Shown piece by piece: positions 38,589 to 46,654 of a stretch of DNA of 64,000 nucleotides. The notes under the pieces are model-generated. The model did no database searches and had not been told where the DNA came from. It saw only the letters and a program-made list of their open reading frames with translations. Numbering within the stretch: position 1 is the first letter of the stretch; each line of letters begins with the position of its first letter. This DNA comes from Acidovorax sp. GBBC 1281 (GTDB lineage Bacteria > Pseudomonadota > Gammaproteobacteria > Burkholderiales > Burkholderiaceae_C): contig NZ_CP097269.1 in the NCBI RefSeq assembly GCF_028473645.1, positions 2,436,001 to 2,500,000 of the forward strand, in the 5' to 3' direction. The translations under genes were made by a program, and so were the position numbers.

Positions 38589-40049
38589 ATGAAGAAAACC
38601 TTCATGGGGGTGCGCCTGCGCAAGCTGCGCGCCGAGCGTGGCCTGTCGCAGATCGCCATGGCGCAGGCGCTGGGCCTGTCGCCCAGCTACCTGAACCAGC
38701 TGGAGCAGAACCAACGGCCGCTCACCGTGGCCGTGTTGCTCAAGGTCAGCCGCACGCTCGGGGTGGACGTGCAGCAGTTCTCCGAAGACGAAGAGGCGCG
38801 CATGGTGGCGGGCTTGCAGGAGGCGCTGGCGGACAACCCCGGGGGCGAGTCGGTCGCGCTGCCAGAGCTTCGGGAGATTGCCTCGCAGATGCCGGCCGTG
38901 GGCCGCGCGCTGCTGGCGCTGCACCGGCGCCACCTCGAAGCGACGCAGCGGCTGGAGGCACTCGCCGTGCGCCTGGGCGACGGCCGGGGAGAAGGGCCGG
39001 ACACCGGCCATGCCCCCCTTGCACCCGTGCAGCCCATGGCCTTCGAGCGCGTGCGTGACTTCTTCCTCTCGCACCAGAACTACCTGGATTCCATCGACCG
39101 CGCCGCCGAGCAACTGGCCGCCGAGGCGCAGGCCGAGGGCGGTCTGCTGTCCGACTGGCTGGCGCGGCGCCTGCAACAGCAGCACGGCGTGCGCACCGTG
39201 CCATCGCAGGACAACATGGGCACGCACCTGCGCAGCTATGACCCGGGCAGCAAGGTGCTGCGGCTGTCCCCGTCGCTCGACCCCGGCCAGATCGCGTTCC
39301 AGCTGGGCACGCAGTGGGCGCTGCTGGCGCATTCAACGCTGCTTGATGCGCTGGTGGACCTGCCGGAATTCCGGCACGACCCGCAGGCGCGCGCACTCGG
39401 GCGCATCGGCCTGGCCAACTACTTCGCTGGTGCCTTGCTGCTGCCCTACGCCGTGTTTCTGCAGGCCGCCGAAACCACGCGCTACGACATCGACCGCCTG
39501 GCGCGGCGCTTCGGAGTGGGCTTCGAGACCATCTGCCACCGGCTCAGCACGCTGCAGCGGCCCGGCGCGCCGGGCGTGCCGTTCTTCTTCATCCGCGTGG
39601 ACCGGGCCGGCAACATCTCCAAGCGCCAGTCCGCCACCCATTTCCATTTTTCGAAGACGGGTGGCACCTGCCCGCTGTGGAACGTGTACGAGGCGTTTTC
39701 GCAGCCCGGCAAGATCCTGCCGCAACTGGCGCGCATGCCGGACGGACGCAGCTACCTCTGGATCGCCCGGACGGTCTCCACGGGCCAAGGCGGCTTCGGC
39801 GCGCCGAGCAAGACCTTTGCGGTGGCCCTGGGCTGCGACATCCGCCATGCGCCCCGGCTGGTCTATTCGCGTGGCATGGACCTGGACGATCCTGAGATCG
39901 CCACGCCCATCGGAATGGGCTGCAAGGTGTGCGAACGCATCGGCTGTCCGCAACGGGCCTTCCCATTCTTGGGCCGGCCGCTGGATGTGAGCGAGAACGA
40001 AAGCCGCTTCACCCCGTACCCGGCAGGGGACACGGCGGGCCGTGGGTAG
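38589..40049 (+). CDS. Short-chain fatty acyl-CoA responsive regulator (RamB/ScfR-like)
   Basis: A 486-aa regulator. An XRE HTH at residues 7-61 (LSQIAMAQALGLSPSYLNQLE) is followed by a helical linker and an IrrE/M78-like domain (about 215-330). The C-terminal DUF2083 domain has cysteines (GTCPLW, GCKVCERIGCP). Such proteins sense propionyl- or acetyl-CoA-type signals and regulate methylcitrate or glyoxylate genes. It is divergent from the thioesterase-prpC-prpD operon. The prophage begins about 75 bases past its stop. Confidence 0.9.
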   Translation: MKKTFMGVRLRKLRAERGLSQIAMAQALGLSPSYLNQLEQNQRPLTVAVLLKVSRTLGVDVQQFSEDEEARMVAGLQEALADNPGGESVALPELREIASQMPAVGRALLALHRRHLEATQRLEALAVRLGDGRGEGPDTGHAPLAPVQPMAFERVRDFFLSHQNYLDSIDRAAEQLAAEAQAEGGLLSDWLARRLQQQHGVRTVPSQDNMGTHLRSYDPGSKVLRLSPSLDPGQIAFQLGTQWALLAHSTLLDALVDLPEFRHDPQARALGRIGLANYFAGALLLPYAVFLQAAETTRYDIDRLARRFGVGFETICHRLSTLQRPGAPGVPFFFIRVDRAGNISKRQSATHFHFSKTGGTCPLWNVYEAFSQPGKILPQLARMPDGRSYLWIARTVSTGQGGFGAPSKTFAVALGCDIRHAPRLVYSRGMDLDDPEIATPIGMGCKVCERIGCPQRAFPFLGRPLDVSENESRFTPYPAGDTAGRG

Positions 40050-40124
40050 CCGTGCGCCGTGGCGCCGGCGGATGAGCGCATCGGCGAACATGGTGAGGGG
40101 AGTTGAGATAAACCCAGCCCTCGG

Positions 40125-40217
40125 TGTGCGAAAAATCGAGATTTAGGGGGATGAGGCGAAACTAACCGAAACGGGCCGCTGAAATCGCATTGCAACCCGT
40201 GTAACCCGCCGGTGGGG
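40125..40217. other. Probable prophage left end with transposase sites
   Basis: After host sequence ending CCCTCGG the DNA reads TGTGCGAAAAATCGAG, with repeated GCGAAA/CGAAAC words at 40128, 40156 and 40165. Mu-like ends start with TG and carry transposase-binding repeats of this sort. No duplication can be tested because the other end is missing. Confidence 0.5.
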
Positions 40218-40622
40218 TCAATCGAGCCCTGATTCGGGGTCGGGATGCCCAAGCATATCGAGTTGGCCTGGGGCTGCAATCGCTTTGCGCTGCTCTTTGA
40301 TCCGCGCATTGATCCTGGCAATCAGCTTGCGCATGCCGCGCGGGGTCATATTGAATCGGCGGGCCAACTGGTCGTGATTGTCGCCTCTAAAGAGGCTCCA
40401 AACCTCTAGTTCTTTGAGCGTGAGCTTGTAGCACGCATCCTTCGGGAACGACACCACTTGGCCCGCCCAATAGGTGCTCAGGTAGTCAACCAGATAAGCG
40501 GCCACCAAACCTGCCGCCTCTGCAGGCACGCCAACATCAACCAGTTGGCGCTCGACTACGTCCAGCATCTCCGCTAGCAATTCGTGTCGCTTCAGCAGCG
40601 CCCGAGAGACGTCAAGACTCAC
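40218..40622 (-). CDS. mor: Mor-family middle/late transcription activator
   Basis: A 134-aa protein with an N-terminal dimerisation region and a C-terminal HTH (NHDQLARRFNMTPRGMRKL). This matches the Mor/C family that activates Mu middle and late promoters. It is the last gene of the leftward early operon, overlapping gemA by four bases. In Mu this gene would be followed by lysis genes; here it abuts the phage end, so it must act in trans on the rightward late operon. Confidence 0.88.
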   Translation of the reverse strand: MSLDVSRALLKRHELLAEMLDVVERQLVDVGVPAEAAGLVAAYLVDYLSTYWAGQVVSFPKDACYKLTLKELEVWSLFRGDNHDQLARRFNMTPRGMRKLIARINARIKEQRKAIAAPGQLDMLGHPDPESGLD

Positions 40623-41290
40623 TGCACGACCTCCTGCCGGGGCAGCGCGGCCAGATCAGCCGCTACAGGCCGCTCCAGAGCCGCCATGAGGCATTCCCAA
40701 GCCCACCAGTGCATATCGAAGCCCTCGCCACGGTTCAGATAGCGCTGCGCCTGCAATGCCAGATCAGCACGCGCCGGAGACAGGGGCGAAGCACGATGTG
40801 CCGCGATGACTTCATCGCGCAGTGCGGCCACGGCAGCAGGTAGGCAGCGCATGGCCCATTTCTTCAGGGTCTCGATGAGCTTCTCGACCCTGTCGCCACG
40901 CGCCCAGCGCAGATCATCGACCTTGACCGTGCGGCGCACGTAGGCGGCCAGGGCCTGCTCGGACGGATCGCTGACCGCACCGAGTGCATGCAGGAAGAGC
41001 CACAGCGCGCGTACTTTGGACGCGTCCGGGTTGACCACCATCGGGCGCGAGCCGGCCGGCTTGCGCACTTTGAAACCGGCGCGCTTGAGGCGCTCCAGTG
41101 CCGCCTTGAGGTCCGCGTAGCTCATCGCGGCCGCCGAATCGTGACGCCCACCCGAAGCCGCGCGCAGGATGTCACGGTAGCCCGGCTCGTCCAGCGTTCC
41201 CGCGCGCTCCAGGTCACGCCGTGCCACGTGAACCAGCTTGATGAGGCGGACGCGGCCGGCATCGGCGGAAGGTTTTTGCTTTGTCGTCAT
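40619..41290 (-). CDS. gemA: GemA/gp16-family regulatory protein
   Basis: A 223-aa DUF1018-family protein. Hallmarks are an N-terminal IKLVHVARRDL and YRDILRAASG, and a central MVVNPDASKVRALWLFLHAL. In Mu, GemA alters host gene expression and DNA supercoiling. Start ATG at 41290; overlaps mor. Confidence 0.85.
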   Translation of the reverse strand: MTTKQKPSADAGRVRLIKLVHVARRDLERAGTLDEPGYRDILRAASGGRHDSAAAMSYADLKAALERLKRAGFKVRKPAGSRPMVVNPDASKVRALWLFLHALGAVSDPSEQALAAYVRRTVKVDDLRWARGDRVEKLIETLKKWAMRCLPAAVAALRDEVIAAHRASPLSPARADLALQAQRYLNRGEGFDMHWWAWECLMAALERPVAADLAALPRQEVVQ

Positions 41291-41314
41291 GGCTTGGGTC
41301 CAGGTGGCTCACCA

Positions 41315-41333
41315 CTGCCCCCAGCGGGGGCAG
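41315..41333. repeat. GC-rich hairpin between gemA and HU genes
   Basis: CTGCCCCC/GGGGGCAG with a 3-base loop. There is no T-run on either strand. It resembles the hairpin in the aceE-aceF spacer, so a chromosomal-type repeat may have entered the prophage. Confidence 0.5.
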
Positions 41334-41349
41334 CAGAAAGCCGGCTGGC

Positions 41350-41622
41350 TCAGTTCAGCGCATCCTTCAGCGGCTTGCCCGCGGTGAACTTCGGTGCCTT
41401 GCTGGCCTTGATCTTGATGGCCTCGCCCGTCTTCGGATTGCGCCCCGTGCGTGCCGCTCGCTTGGTCACCGAGAACGCGCCGAAGCCCACCAAGGACACG
41501 CTGCCGCCCTGTTGCAACGTGTTCCGGATGGATGCCAATGCAGCGTCCAGGGCGGCGCCCGCAGCCACTTTGGTAATGCCGGCCTGGTCGGCCATGTGTT
41601 CGATCAATTCAGACTTGTTCAT
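41350..41622 (-). CDS. HU-family DNA-binding protein
   Basis: A 90-aa HU-type protein: [15 protein letters not shown] start, [18 protein letters not shown] arm with the conserved Arg-Asn-Pro tip, and [16 protein letters not shown] end. HU bends DNA and is needed for the Mu transpososome. A phage-encoded copy could free the phage from host HU supply. Upstream in-frame codons were rejected because the family start fits at 41622. Confidence 0.92.
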   Translation of the reverse strand: MNKSELIEHMADQAGITKVAAGAALDAALASIRNTLQQGGSVSLVGFGAFSVTKRAARTGRNPKTGEAIKIKASKAPKFTAGKPLKDALN

Positions 41623-41757
41623 TCGCTTCTTTCGAGGGTTGGAGAATCCCGGTGAACGGCACCGGGGACCGGATTGGTCAGCGAACTGGAACGCCCCGAC
41701 CTGCGGCAGTTGCGGCCTTGTCAAGGCCGTGGCACACACCGCTTGCCACGTCTTTCT

Positions 41758-42462
41758 TTAGGACGGCAGCAGTGGCTGCGCTGCGCGCCCCTCCATGCCC
41801 CGGGCCAGTTCGGCCGCGCGACCCGCTTGCAGGCCCCGATGCCAGTCGTTGTCCGTGACGTTCCTTCCCTTCACGCGGCTGCCGACGTCAGCGGGTTGCA
41901 TGTCGGGGTGGCGCTGCTCCATGTACTGGGCTGTCAGCGCAATGTCGCGTTCATTGCCAACCAGGGGATACAGCTTGTCCTGCACCCCGGAAAGCCAGCC
42001 TTCGGCGTACAGGTCGCCGCGGGCCACCTTCGTGCTGGCCTTGCAGTTCTTGCTCTGCAGGCCGATGTATCGACGGCGATCCCGCGCACACTGACGGGTC
42101 AGCACCTCGAAGGCATAGCCCGCGACCTCGGGCGCCGGACCGACGCCGACGAAGACGTAAAAGCGTTGTTGGCGGACCTGTAGGCTATTTCCAAACTTGG
42201 GACGCTGGATCGTGAAGGTGTGGCATCCGAACGCCTGCGCCACCATCCAGGCCAGGGACAGCTCCCACCGCACCATGGGCGCGTTCTGCGCAGGCTGGCG
42301 GACCTCGGAGACGTCGGCCAGCGTCACGTCCATCTCGGTGAGGCCGTATTGCGCCATGAGCTTTTGTGCCTGGCGCAGCGCGGCGGCGGCTTCGTGCGGC
42401 TCTGGGCTGGCGGCCAGCGCCAGGCACTTCCTGATCTTGTCGAGTGCTTCGTCGCGGGTCAT
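41758..42462 (-). CDS. DUF2786-domain phage protein
   Basis: A 234-aa protein with an N-terminal DUF2786 domain (EALDKIRKCLALAASPEPHEAA, then AQKLMAQYGL). A C-terminal domain with YAFEVLTRQCARDRR and YAEGWLSGVQ follows. Common in Mu-like and other phages; function unknown. The ATG overlaps the stop of a preceding small frame (ATGA) and has AAGGAAGG upstream. Confidence 0.8.
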   Translation of the reverse strand: MTRDEALDKIRKCLALAASPEPHEAAAALRQAQKLMAQYGLTEMDVTLADVSEVRQPAQNAPMVRWELSLAWMVAQAFGCHTFTIQRPKFGNSLQVRQQRFYVFVGVGPAPEVAGYAFEVLTRQCARDRRRYIGLQSKNCKASTKVARGDLYAEGWLSGVQDKLYPLVGNERDIALTAQYMEQRHPDMQPADVGSRVKGRNVTDNDWHRGLQAGRAAELARGMEGRAAQPLLPS

Positions 42463-42563
42463 GCAGCACCGCCTTCCTTGCGCACGATGCGGACCAAGGG
42501 GTAGCGAATGCTGTCGGTTGAGCTCGCATCACCAGGGGTCTTGTAACGCAGCGTGCCGCCCAA
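42459..42563 (-). CDS. Possible 34-aa protein ending KEGGAA
   Basis: A short frame starting at TTG 42563 gives MGGTLRYKTPGDASSTDSI and ends RIVRKEGGAA. Its TGA overlaps the DUF2786 ATG. The 3' end (AAGGAAGGCGGTGC) is nearly identical to the end of the 43517-43954 gene. It overlaps the preceding gene's end by 35 bases. The frame itself may be real or only a carrier of the ribosome site. Confidence 0.35.
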   Translation of the reverse strand: MGGTLRYKTPGDASSTDSIRYPLVRIVRKEGGAA

Positions 42564-42894
42564 CCACCAGCTTCTCGTGATCGATGACCACGTTGCCGCA
42601 CCATATCGACGCCTGGAAGGGCTCGCACCCGATCACCGTGCCATTTGCATCAAGTTCCCAGCGGAGGAAGTCCTGGCCGTGGTCCTCAAAGGCCACCACC
42701 GTAGCCACCCTGTCCAGATGGCGGATGCGGCGATGCACAGCGCTCGCCACGGTCTTCTGCAGGCCAGGCACGAGCAGCGCCGCGTCGCACTGAGCCCGTT
42801 CAAAAGAGCCCACAAGGCGCAGGCGGTCGTCCGCCGTGACGTGATAGGTCGGCACGCCGTCATAAGCGCCGGCCTTGAAAGGGTTGTTGGTCAT
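42529..42894 (-). CDS. Hypothetical phage protein
   Basis: A 121-aa protein with mixed beta-rich composition and no domain I recognise. GGAGG lies six bases before the ATG at 42894. It overlaps the wHTH gene upstream by four bases (ATGA), so it is part of the leftward early operon. Confidence 0.65.
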   Translation of the reverse strand: MTNNPFKAGAYDGVPTYHVTADDRLRLVGSFERAQCDAALLVPGLQKTVASAVHRRIRHLDRVATVVAFEDHGQDFLRWELDANGTVIGCEPFQASIWCGNVVIDHEKLVVGRHAALQDPW

Positions 42895-43520
42895 TCGGTC
42901 CTCCAAACCCGGATTCCGGTGTCGAGCGTGCGGGTCGTGAGGGTCTTGCCCGTCGCGTCCTTGTAGGCCTTCACGGCGGTGCTGATCGAAGACCGGGCGG
43001 CATAGGGAACGAGGAACGAATCGCCCGGTTCCAGCTTTTCCAGCAGCGGCGACCAGTCCATGACCTTCACGCCCGATGGCAGGGGCACGCCCTTCTCAAT
43101 GGGCACTGTCCGCGCATCCATCGTGAAGCGCGGGGCCGGCTTCCTGCGTTGCGGGGTTGGAGCGGTGGTTGCAGGGGGCGGAGTGGTGGCTTCGGCACGG
43201 CGCGCAGCACTACCTTCCGCCGATGTCTTGCCCTTTCGCTCCAGCCAGCCATGGAACCCGCCGCCAGGTGCGGCCGTCATCGCCTGCGGTCCCTTCTGGC
43301 CTGCCCGATACACCAGTTCCCCGGCCTCCAGGTCCTCGGCCCGCGTCAGCAAGCCAGCCTGCACGGCGGGGCCGAGCAGCGTGTGGACGTTGCGGCGGTC
43401 GCAATCGCACTTGGCTGCGATCAGATCAGCGTCGAGCTGGTGATCGCGGTGAGCGTGCAGGAACTGGACGATCTTCCAAGCGACAGAGTTTTCGCGCGGG
43501 GTGTAGTCAGTAGCGCTCAT
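42891..43520 (-). CDS. Phage protein with N-terminal winged helix
   Basis: A 209-aa protein. Residues 1-70 look like a winged helix (AWKIVQFLHAHRDHQLDADLI, then DRRNVHTLLGPAVQAGL). A Pro/Thr-rich linker (about 105-130) connects to a small C-terminal domain ending TLDTGIRVWRTE that recurs in phage proteins. DNA binding is likely but the role is unknown. ATG overlaps the upstream stop and is preceded by AAGGAAGG. Confidence 0.7.
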   Translation of the reverse strand: MSATDYTPRENSVAWKIVQFLHAHRDHQLDADLIAAKCDCDRRNVHTLLGPAVQAGLLTRAEDLEAGELVYRAGQKGPQAMTAAPGGGFHGWLERKGKTSAEGSAARRAEATTPPPATTAPTPQRRKPAPRFTMDARTVPIEKGVPLPSGVKVMDWSPLLEKLEPGDSFLVPYAARSSISTAVKAYKDATGKTLTTRTLDTGIRVWRTE

Positions 43521-43954
43521 GCTGCACCGCCTTCCTTGACCTCGCCTTGGGTGAGCTCCTGCCGCACCTGCAGCAGGCGTTGCGTGAGCAGGCCGAGCTT
43601 GGACTCGCGGCCCCAGTCGCCGGGCCGGCCTGCGTACCTGAGCATCGGGTCCAGCACGTTGATCCATCTGGCGCGCTCTTCGATGGAGAGTCGGCTGGTG
43701 GCCAGTGGCAAGCCCTCGAAGCCAAGGGGAGCCTTTTCAGTGGTCTTCAGGCCCCGGATGCCCTCGGCAATCTCTGCCAGCTCGGCGCTGTACTCTTCCC
43801 TGGCCTGCGCGTGTGGCCCGGTACCGTACTCGAAGGTCCCGGTGTCGGGGTCGGTGTGGCCATGCTCGGCGTCGTATTTAGAGCGCCGCTGATCCACCCA
43901 GCGTGCGGCAGCTTCGAGACCAGGGGTCAGTTCGGAGGTGGTGGGCGTGCTCAT
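43517..43954 (-). CDS. Hypothetical phage early protein
   Basis: A 145-aa, mostly helical charged protein without recognisable domain; a middle motif ARWINVLDPMLRYAGRPGDWG may be functional. It ends KEGGAA, and the encoding bases double as the ribosome site of the next gene. Overlaps gam by four bases. Confidence 0.65.
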   Translation of the reverse strand: MSTPTTSELTPGLEAAARWVDQRRSKYDAEHGHTDPDTGTFEYGTGPHAQAREEYSAELAEIAEGIRGLKTTEKAPLGFEGLPLATSRLSIEERARWINVLDPMLRYAGRPGDWGRESKLGLLTQRLLQVRQELTQGEVKEGGAA

Positions 43955-44478
43955 TGCGCCACCTCGGCCGCAGCCTCGAACGGCGTGACGATGAAGTCCT
44001 CGACGCCCGTCACGATGTTGATGCCGGCAATGCCACGCACCGCTTCAGGCTCGTTCAGCATCGCCTCTTTGTTGGGCTCGTTCTTGACTCGCACGAAGCG
44101 GCCCAGGCCCATGCGCAGCAGCGTGTCCAGCACGGTGTCCACGCCTCGGATGGACACGCTGGGCGGGCGCTGCCGCCAACTCACTTCCCCGGTGACCAGG
44201 TTGGCCGTCTTGCCCAGCTTGTCGGCCTCGCCGCACAACTCGACCCGGTGCGCTTCGCACCAGGCCTGGACGCCCGCCTGCAGGGCCTCGACCCGTTGCG
44301 CCAGATCGGACAGCGCGGGCTGGTGCTGCTGGGTGATCGCCGCAATGGCGTCGTTCATGGTGGCGCGCTCGCGCTCGAACTGGCGCTGCAGGTCACCGAT
44401 CAGGCGGATGGATTCGGCGCAATCGTTCTTGCTCTGGGGCACTGCGGCCAGGGTCTTGGATTTGATTCGGGTGGCCAT
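43951..44478 (-). CDS. gam: Mu Gam-like host-nuclease inhibitor
   Basis: A 175-aa protein of the Mu Gam family. Helical N-terminus (LIGDLQRQFERERATMNDAI) and the central TGEVSWRQRPPSVSIRG match the Ku-like DNA-end-binding fold. Gam protects linear phage DNA from RecBCD. Length is usual (about 170). Confidence 0.88.
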   Translation of the reverse strand: MATRIKSKTLAAVPQSKNDCAESIRLIGDLQRQFERERATMNDAIAAITQQHQPALSDLAQRVEALQAGVQAWCEAHRVELCGEADKLGKTANLVTGEVSWRQRPPSVSIRGVDTVLDTLLRMGLGRFVRVKNEPNKEAMLNEPEAVRGIAGINIVTGVEDFIVTPFEAAAEVAQ

Positions 44479-44493
44479 GGTGGCTCCTTTCTT

Positions 44494-44757
44494 TCAATGA
44501 ACGGCGTTGCAGCCGGGGATGGGGGTGGCGGTCGAGGCTTGGAGCATCTCGCCGGCAAGCTGGCCCAGGGTCATGGCGCACACGCCGATGCCGTGGGGCG
44601 ACAGTGACTGCACATGGATGCGATAGAGCATTACCAGGGCCTCCAGGACCACCACGGTGCGCGGCGGCTCCGGCTGGCGCAGCACGCAGTCGATGATTTG
44701 GGTTGCGAGGGCCCCTGCTTCGTTCTGCAGGTCGGCCGTTGTGAATTCTTTGGGCAT
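44494..44757 (-). CDS. Small phage early protein
   Basis: An 87-aa protein, MPKEFTTADLQNEAGALATQ at the start, with a helical centre (VVVLEALVMLYRIHV). No family recognised. The next gene (gam) starts 15 bases downstream, and the ATG at 44757 fits the operon spacing. Confidence 0.55.
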   Translation of the reverse strand: MPKEFTTADLQNEAGALATQIIDCVLRQPEPPRTVVVLEALVMLYRIHVQSLSPHGIGVCAMTLGQLAGEMLQASTATPIPGCNAVH

Positions 44758-44776
44758 AGGTTTTCCTGTCAGAGAG

Positions 44777-45034
44777 TCAGTGCCGCGGAGGAACGGCGAT
44801 GCCAGAGGCCAGGGCCTTGGCGATCGACTCCACGGTGCGCAGCAGCACCTCGGGGGTTTCGTGCAGCCGCCCCGTTTGCTGGGCAACCGTGAGGTAGGTG
44901 GCGAGCAGTGCGTCCAGCGTGATATGCACCAGCTCCTTTTTTTCCGCGAGGCATTGCTGGATGGACAGGGACAGCACCATCACGCGCTCATGCGCCTCGG
45001 CGCGGTCGATTTCGATGGTCGTGACTTCGGTCAT
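44777..45034 (-). CDS. Small phage early protein
   Basis: An 85-aa helical protein (MTEVTTIEIDRAEAHERVMV) without recognised domain. Its ATG overlaps the stop of the membrane-anchored gene upstream (TGATG). Confidence 0.55.
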   Translation of the reverse strand: MTEVTTIEIDRAEAHERVMVLSLSIQQCLAEKKELVHITLDALLATYLTVAQQTGRLHETPEVLLRTVESIAKALASGIAVPPRH

Positions 45035-45261
45035 CAGAGCAGCCCTCCACTGATGCGGCGGGCCGGCAGCCGGTCCAGCTCGGGCTGGATGCCCAAGCAC
45101 ATTTGCTGGCCCACGGCCATGCCCTGCAGATGCACGCGGTCCATGCGGGCTTCCAGCGTGACGATCTCGGTCACGGCGATCTGCAGCGCAGAGGTCAGCA
45201 AGATGACCAGCGCGGCCAGCACCACCACCAGGGGCACACGGGGATAGCGGCGCGTCTTCAT
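45034..45261 (-). CDS. Small single-pass membrane protein
   Basis: A 75-aa protein: basic start (MKTRRYPR), one hydrophobic segment at residues 9-30, then a soluble tail. It might anchor or modify the membrane during infection, which is inference. ATGA overlap with the upstream 49-aa gene. Confidence 0.6.
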   Translation of the reverse strand: MKTRRYPRVPLVVVLAALVILLTSALQIAVTEIVTLEARMDRVHLQGMAVGQQMCLGIQPELDRLPARRISGGLL

Positions 45262-45407
45262 GCGGCCTCCCTGCGCGGCACAGCGGACACCACGCCATCC
45301 AGGCACAGCGCCGCGTCGATAGCTTCCCAGTCGGTGCAGAAGATGCCTCGCATCCGGCCGCAACTGCCGTCGTCCATCGTGATCAAGACAAGGTAGGACT
45401 TCATCAT
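45258..45407 (-). CDS. Small 49-aa phage protein
   Basis: MMKSYLVLITMDDGSCGRMR opens a short protein with DWEAIDAAL near the middle. It looks like a one-domain beta-alpha fold of unknown role. Its start overlaps the ATPase stop and its stop overlaps the next start, so it is clearly embedded in the operon. Confidence 0.6.
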   Translation of the reverse strand: MMKSYLVLITMDDGSCGRMRGIFCTDWEAIDAALCLDGVVSAVPRREAA

Positions 45408-46654
45408 TTCCCCCTCGCTGCCGCCAGAATCAGCGGCGCCGACACCTTGGGGGCGCCGATCTTCACGGCTTCGTTCATCGCCAGCGTGACGAGGTTGTTC
45501 ACGGCCAGCGGATGGCACAGCGACTTCTCCCGCACCTCGCGCTGGCCGCGATGGGTGCGCGTCTCGGAGATGCGCAGTGCATCGCGGATGGCATCGATCG
45601 CGCTCGGCTCCAGCACCGAGGCCATGTCCACATCGGCCCGCGTGAACTTGTGCTGCAGGTAGGCGTGCACATGGTTGTCCAGGGCCGGCAAGTGGATCAG
45701 TTCGCAGCGCTGCACCACTTCGCGCACTTCGGGGTCGTTCTCGCTGAGCTTTTCTTCCAGCTCCGTTTGGCCGATCAGCATGATCGCAAGCAGCTTCTTG
45801 AAGCCGTCCTCCAGCTCGTAGAAGCGCTTCAGGCACTTGATGGTGGGCTTGGCCAGGGCATGGGCCTCTTCGATGATGACGACGTGCTTGCGCCCCACCT
45901 GGGATGCGCCCTGCAGGACGCGCTTCATCTGGTCGCTGCGGTCGTCCAGGCGCTGGCGCAGCGCCGTGCCGGGTGCCACGTTGCGGATCACCGACGCCAC
46001 GATGTCAGCGGCCTTCAGCGGCGTGCCGTCGCGTTCGTTGGCGGCCATGCCCAGCACGAAAGGCTCGATCACCGTGATCGGCTCGCCCGTGTCGGCGATC
46101 CACTGGTTCAGGTCTTTGCGCAAGATGCTCTTGCCGCCGCCCGACTCGGCCACCACGGCCAGCATGCCGCCGTACTTGGCGGTTTGGCGCATGGCGCTGC
46201 GCACGTAGCGGATTTCGTCAGTCACGAACACATCGCCCTCGTCGCGCATTTCATCGACGAAGGGGTCGCGCGGAATCTTGAAGTGGCGCCGCGCGTCCGG
46301 GGTCAGTTTGTAGTGCCGTAGTAGCATGAAGGGGTCCTCTCCTTGGGTAGTGCCTGGCTGGGGGCCGGAGTGAGTGGCTTGCGCCATCGCCTGCAGCTCC
46401 GCGTTGGCGCGCGGGGCTGTAGGTGCTTCGTCGAACGTCGCTGCCACCATTTCCGGGGAGGCGCCGCACGCCGTGAGGTATTGGCGAATGCGCTCCTTGA
46501 GCGCGGCTTCGCCCCCGCAGGCCTTGGGCCAGCGGTCGTAATTGATAGCCAGTGAAATCGTCGCGGTGCTGACGCCGGTGTGGCGGGCACAATCAGCCGC
46601 CGAGCGCCCCACCGCGGCCAGGTCGGCGCGAAGGTTCAACATCGCTGCCACCAT
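45404..46654 (-). CDS. Transposition AAA+ ATPase (MuB/ExeA-like TnpB)
   Basis: A 416-aa target-selection ATPase. An N-terminal HTH (residues 15-60, HTGVSTATISLAI) precedes the AAA+ core. Walker A is AESGGGKSIL and Walker B is VVIIEEAHAL, with QTELEEKL as sensor region. It is like MuB but closer to the ExeA-type B proteins of BcepMu phages. The start ATG shares a base with the transposase stop. Works with the transposase encoded just upstream. Confidence 0.88.
   Translation of the reverse strand: MVAAMLNLRADLAAVGRSAADCARHTGVSTATISLAINYDRWPKACGGEAALKERIRQYLTACGASPEMVAATFDEAPTAPRANAELQAMAQATHSGPQPGTTQGEDPFMLLRHYKLTPDARRHFKIPRDPFVDEMRDEGDVFVTDEIRYVRSAMRQTAKYGGMLAVVAESGGGKSILRKDLNQWIADTGEPITVIEPFVLGMAANERDGTPLKAADIVASVIRNVAPGTALRQRLDDRSDQMKRVLQGASQVGRKHVVIIEEAHALAKPTIKCLKRFYELEDGFKKLLAIMLIGQTELEEKLSENDPEVREVVQRCELIHLPALDNHVHAYLQHKFTRADVDMASVLEPSAIDAIRDALRISETRTHRGQREVREKSLCHPLAVNNLVTLAMNEAVKIGAPKVSAPLILAAARGK

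Noticed and set aside
41315..41333. Intrinsic terminator between HU and gemA
   Set aside because: The hairpin is strong but no T-run follows on the minus strand, and the operon continues to gemA and mor.
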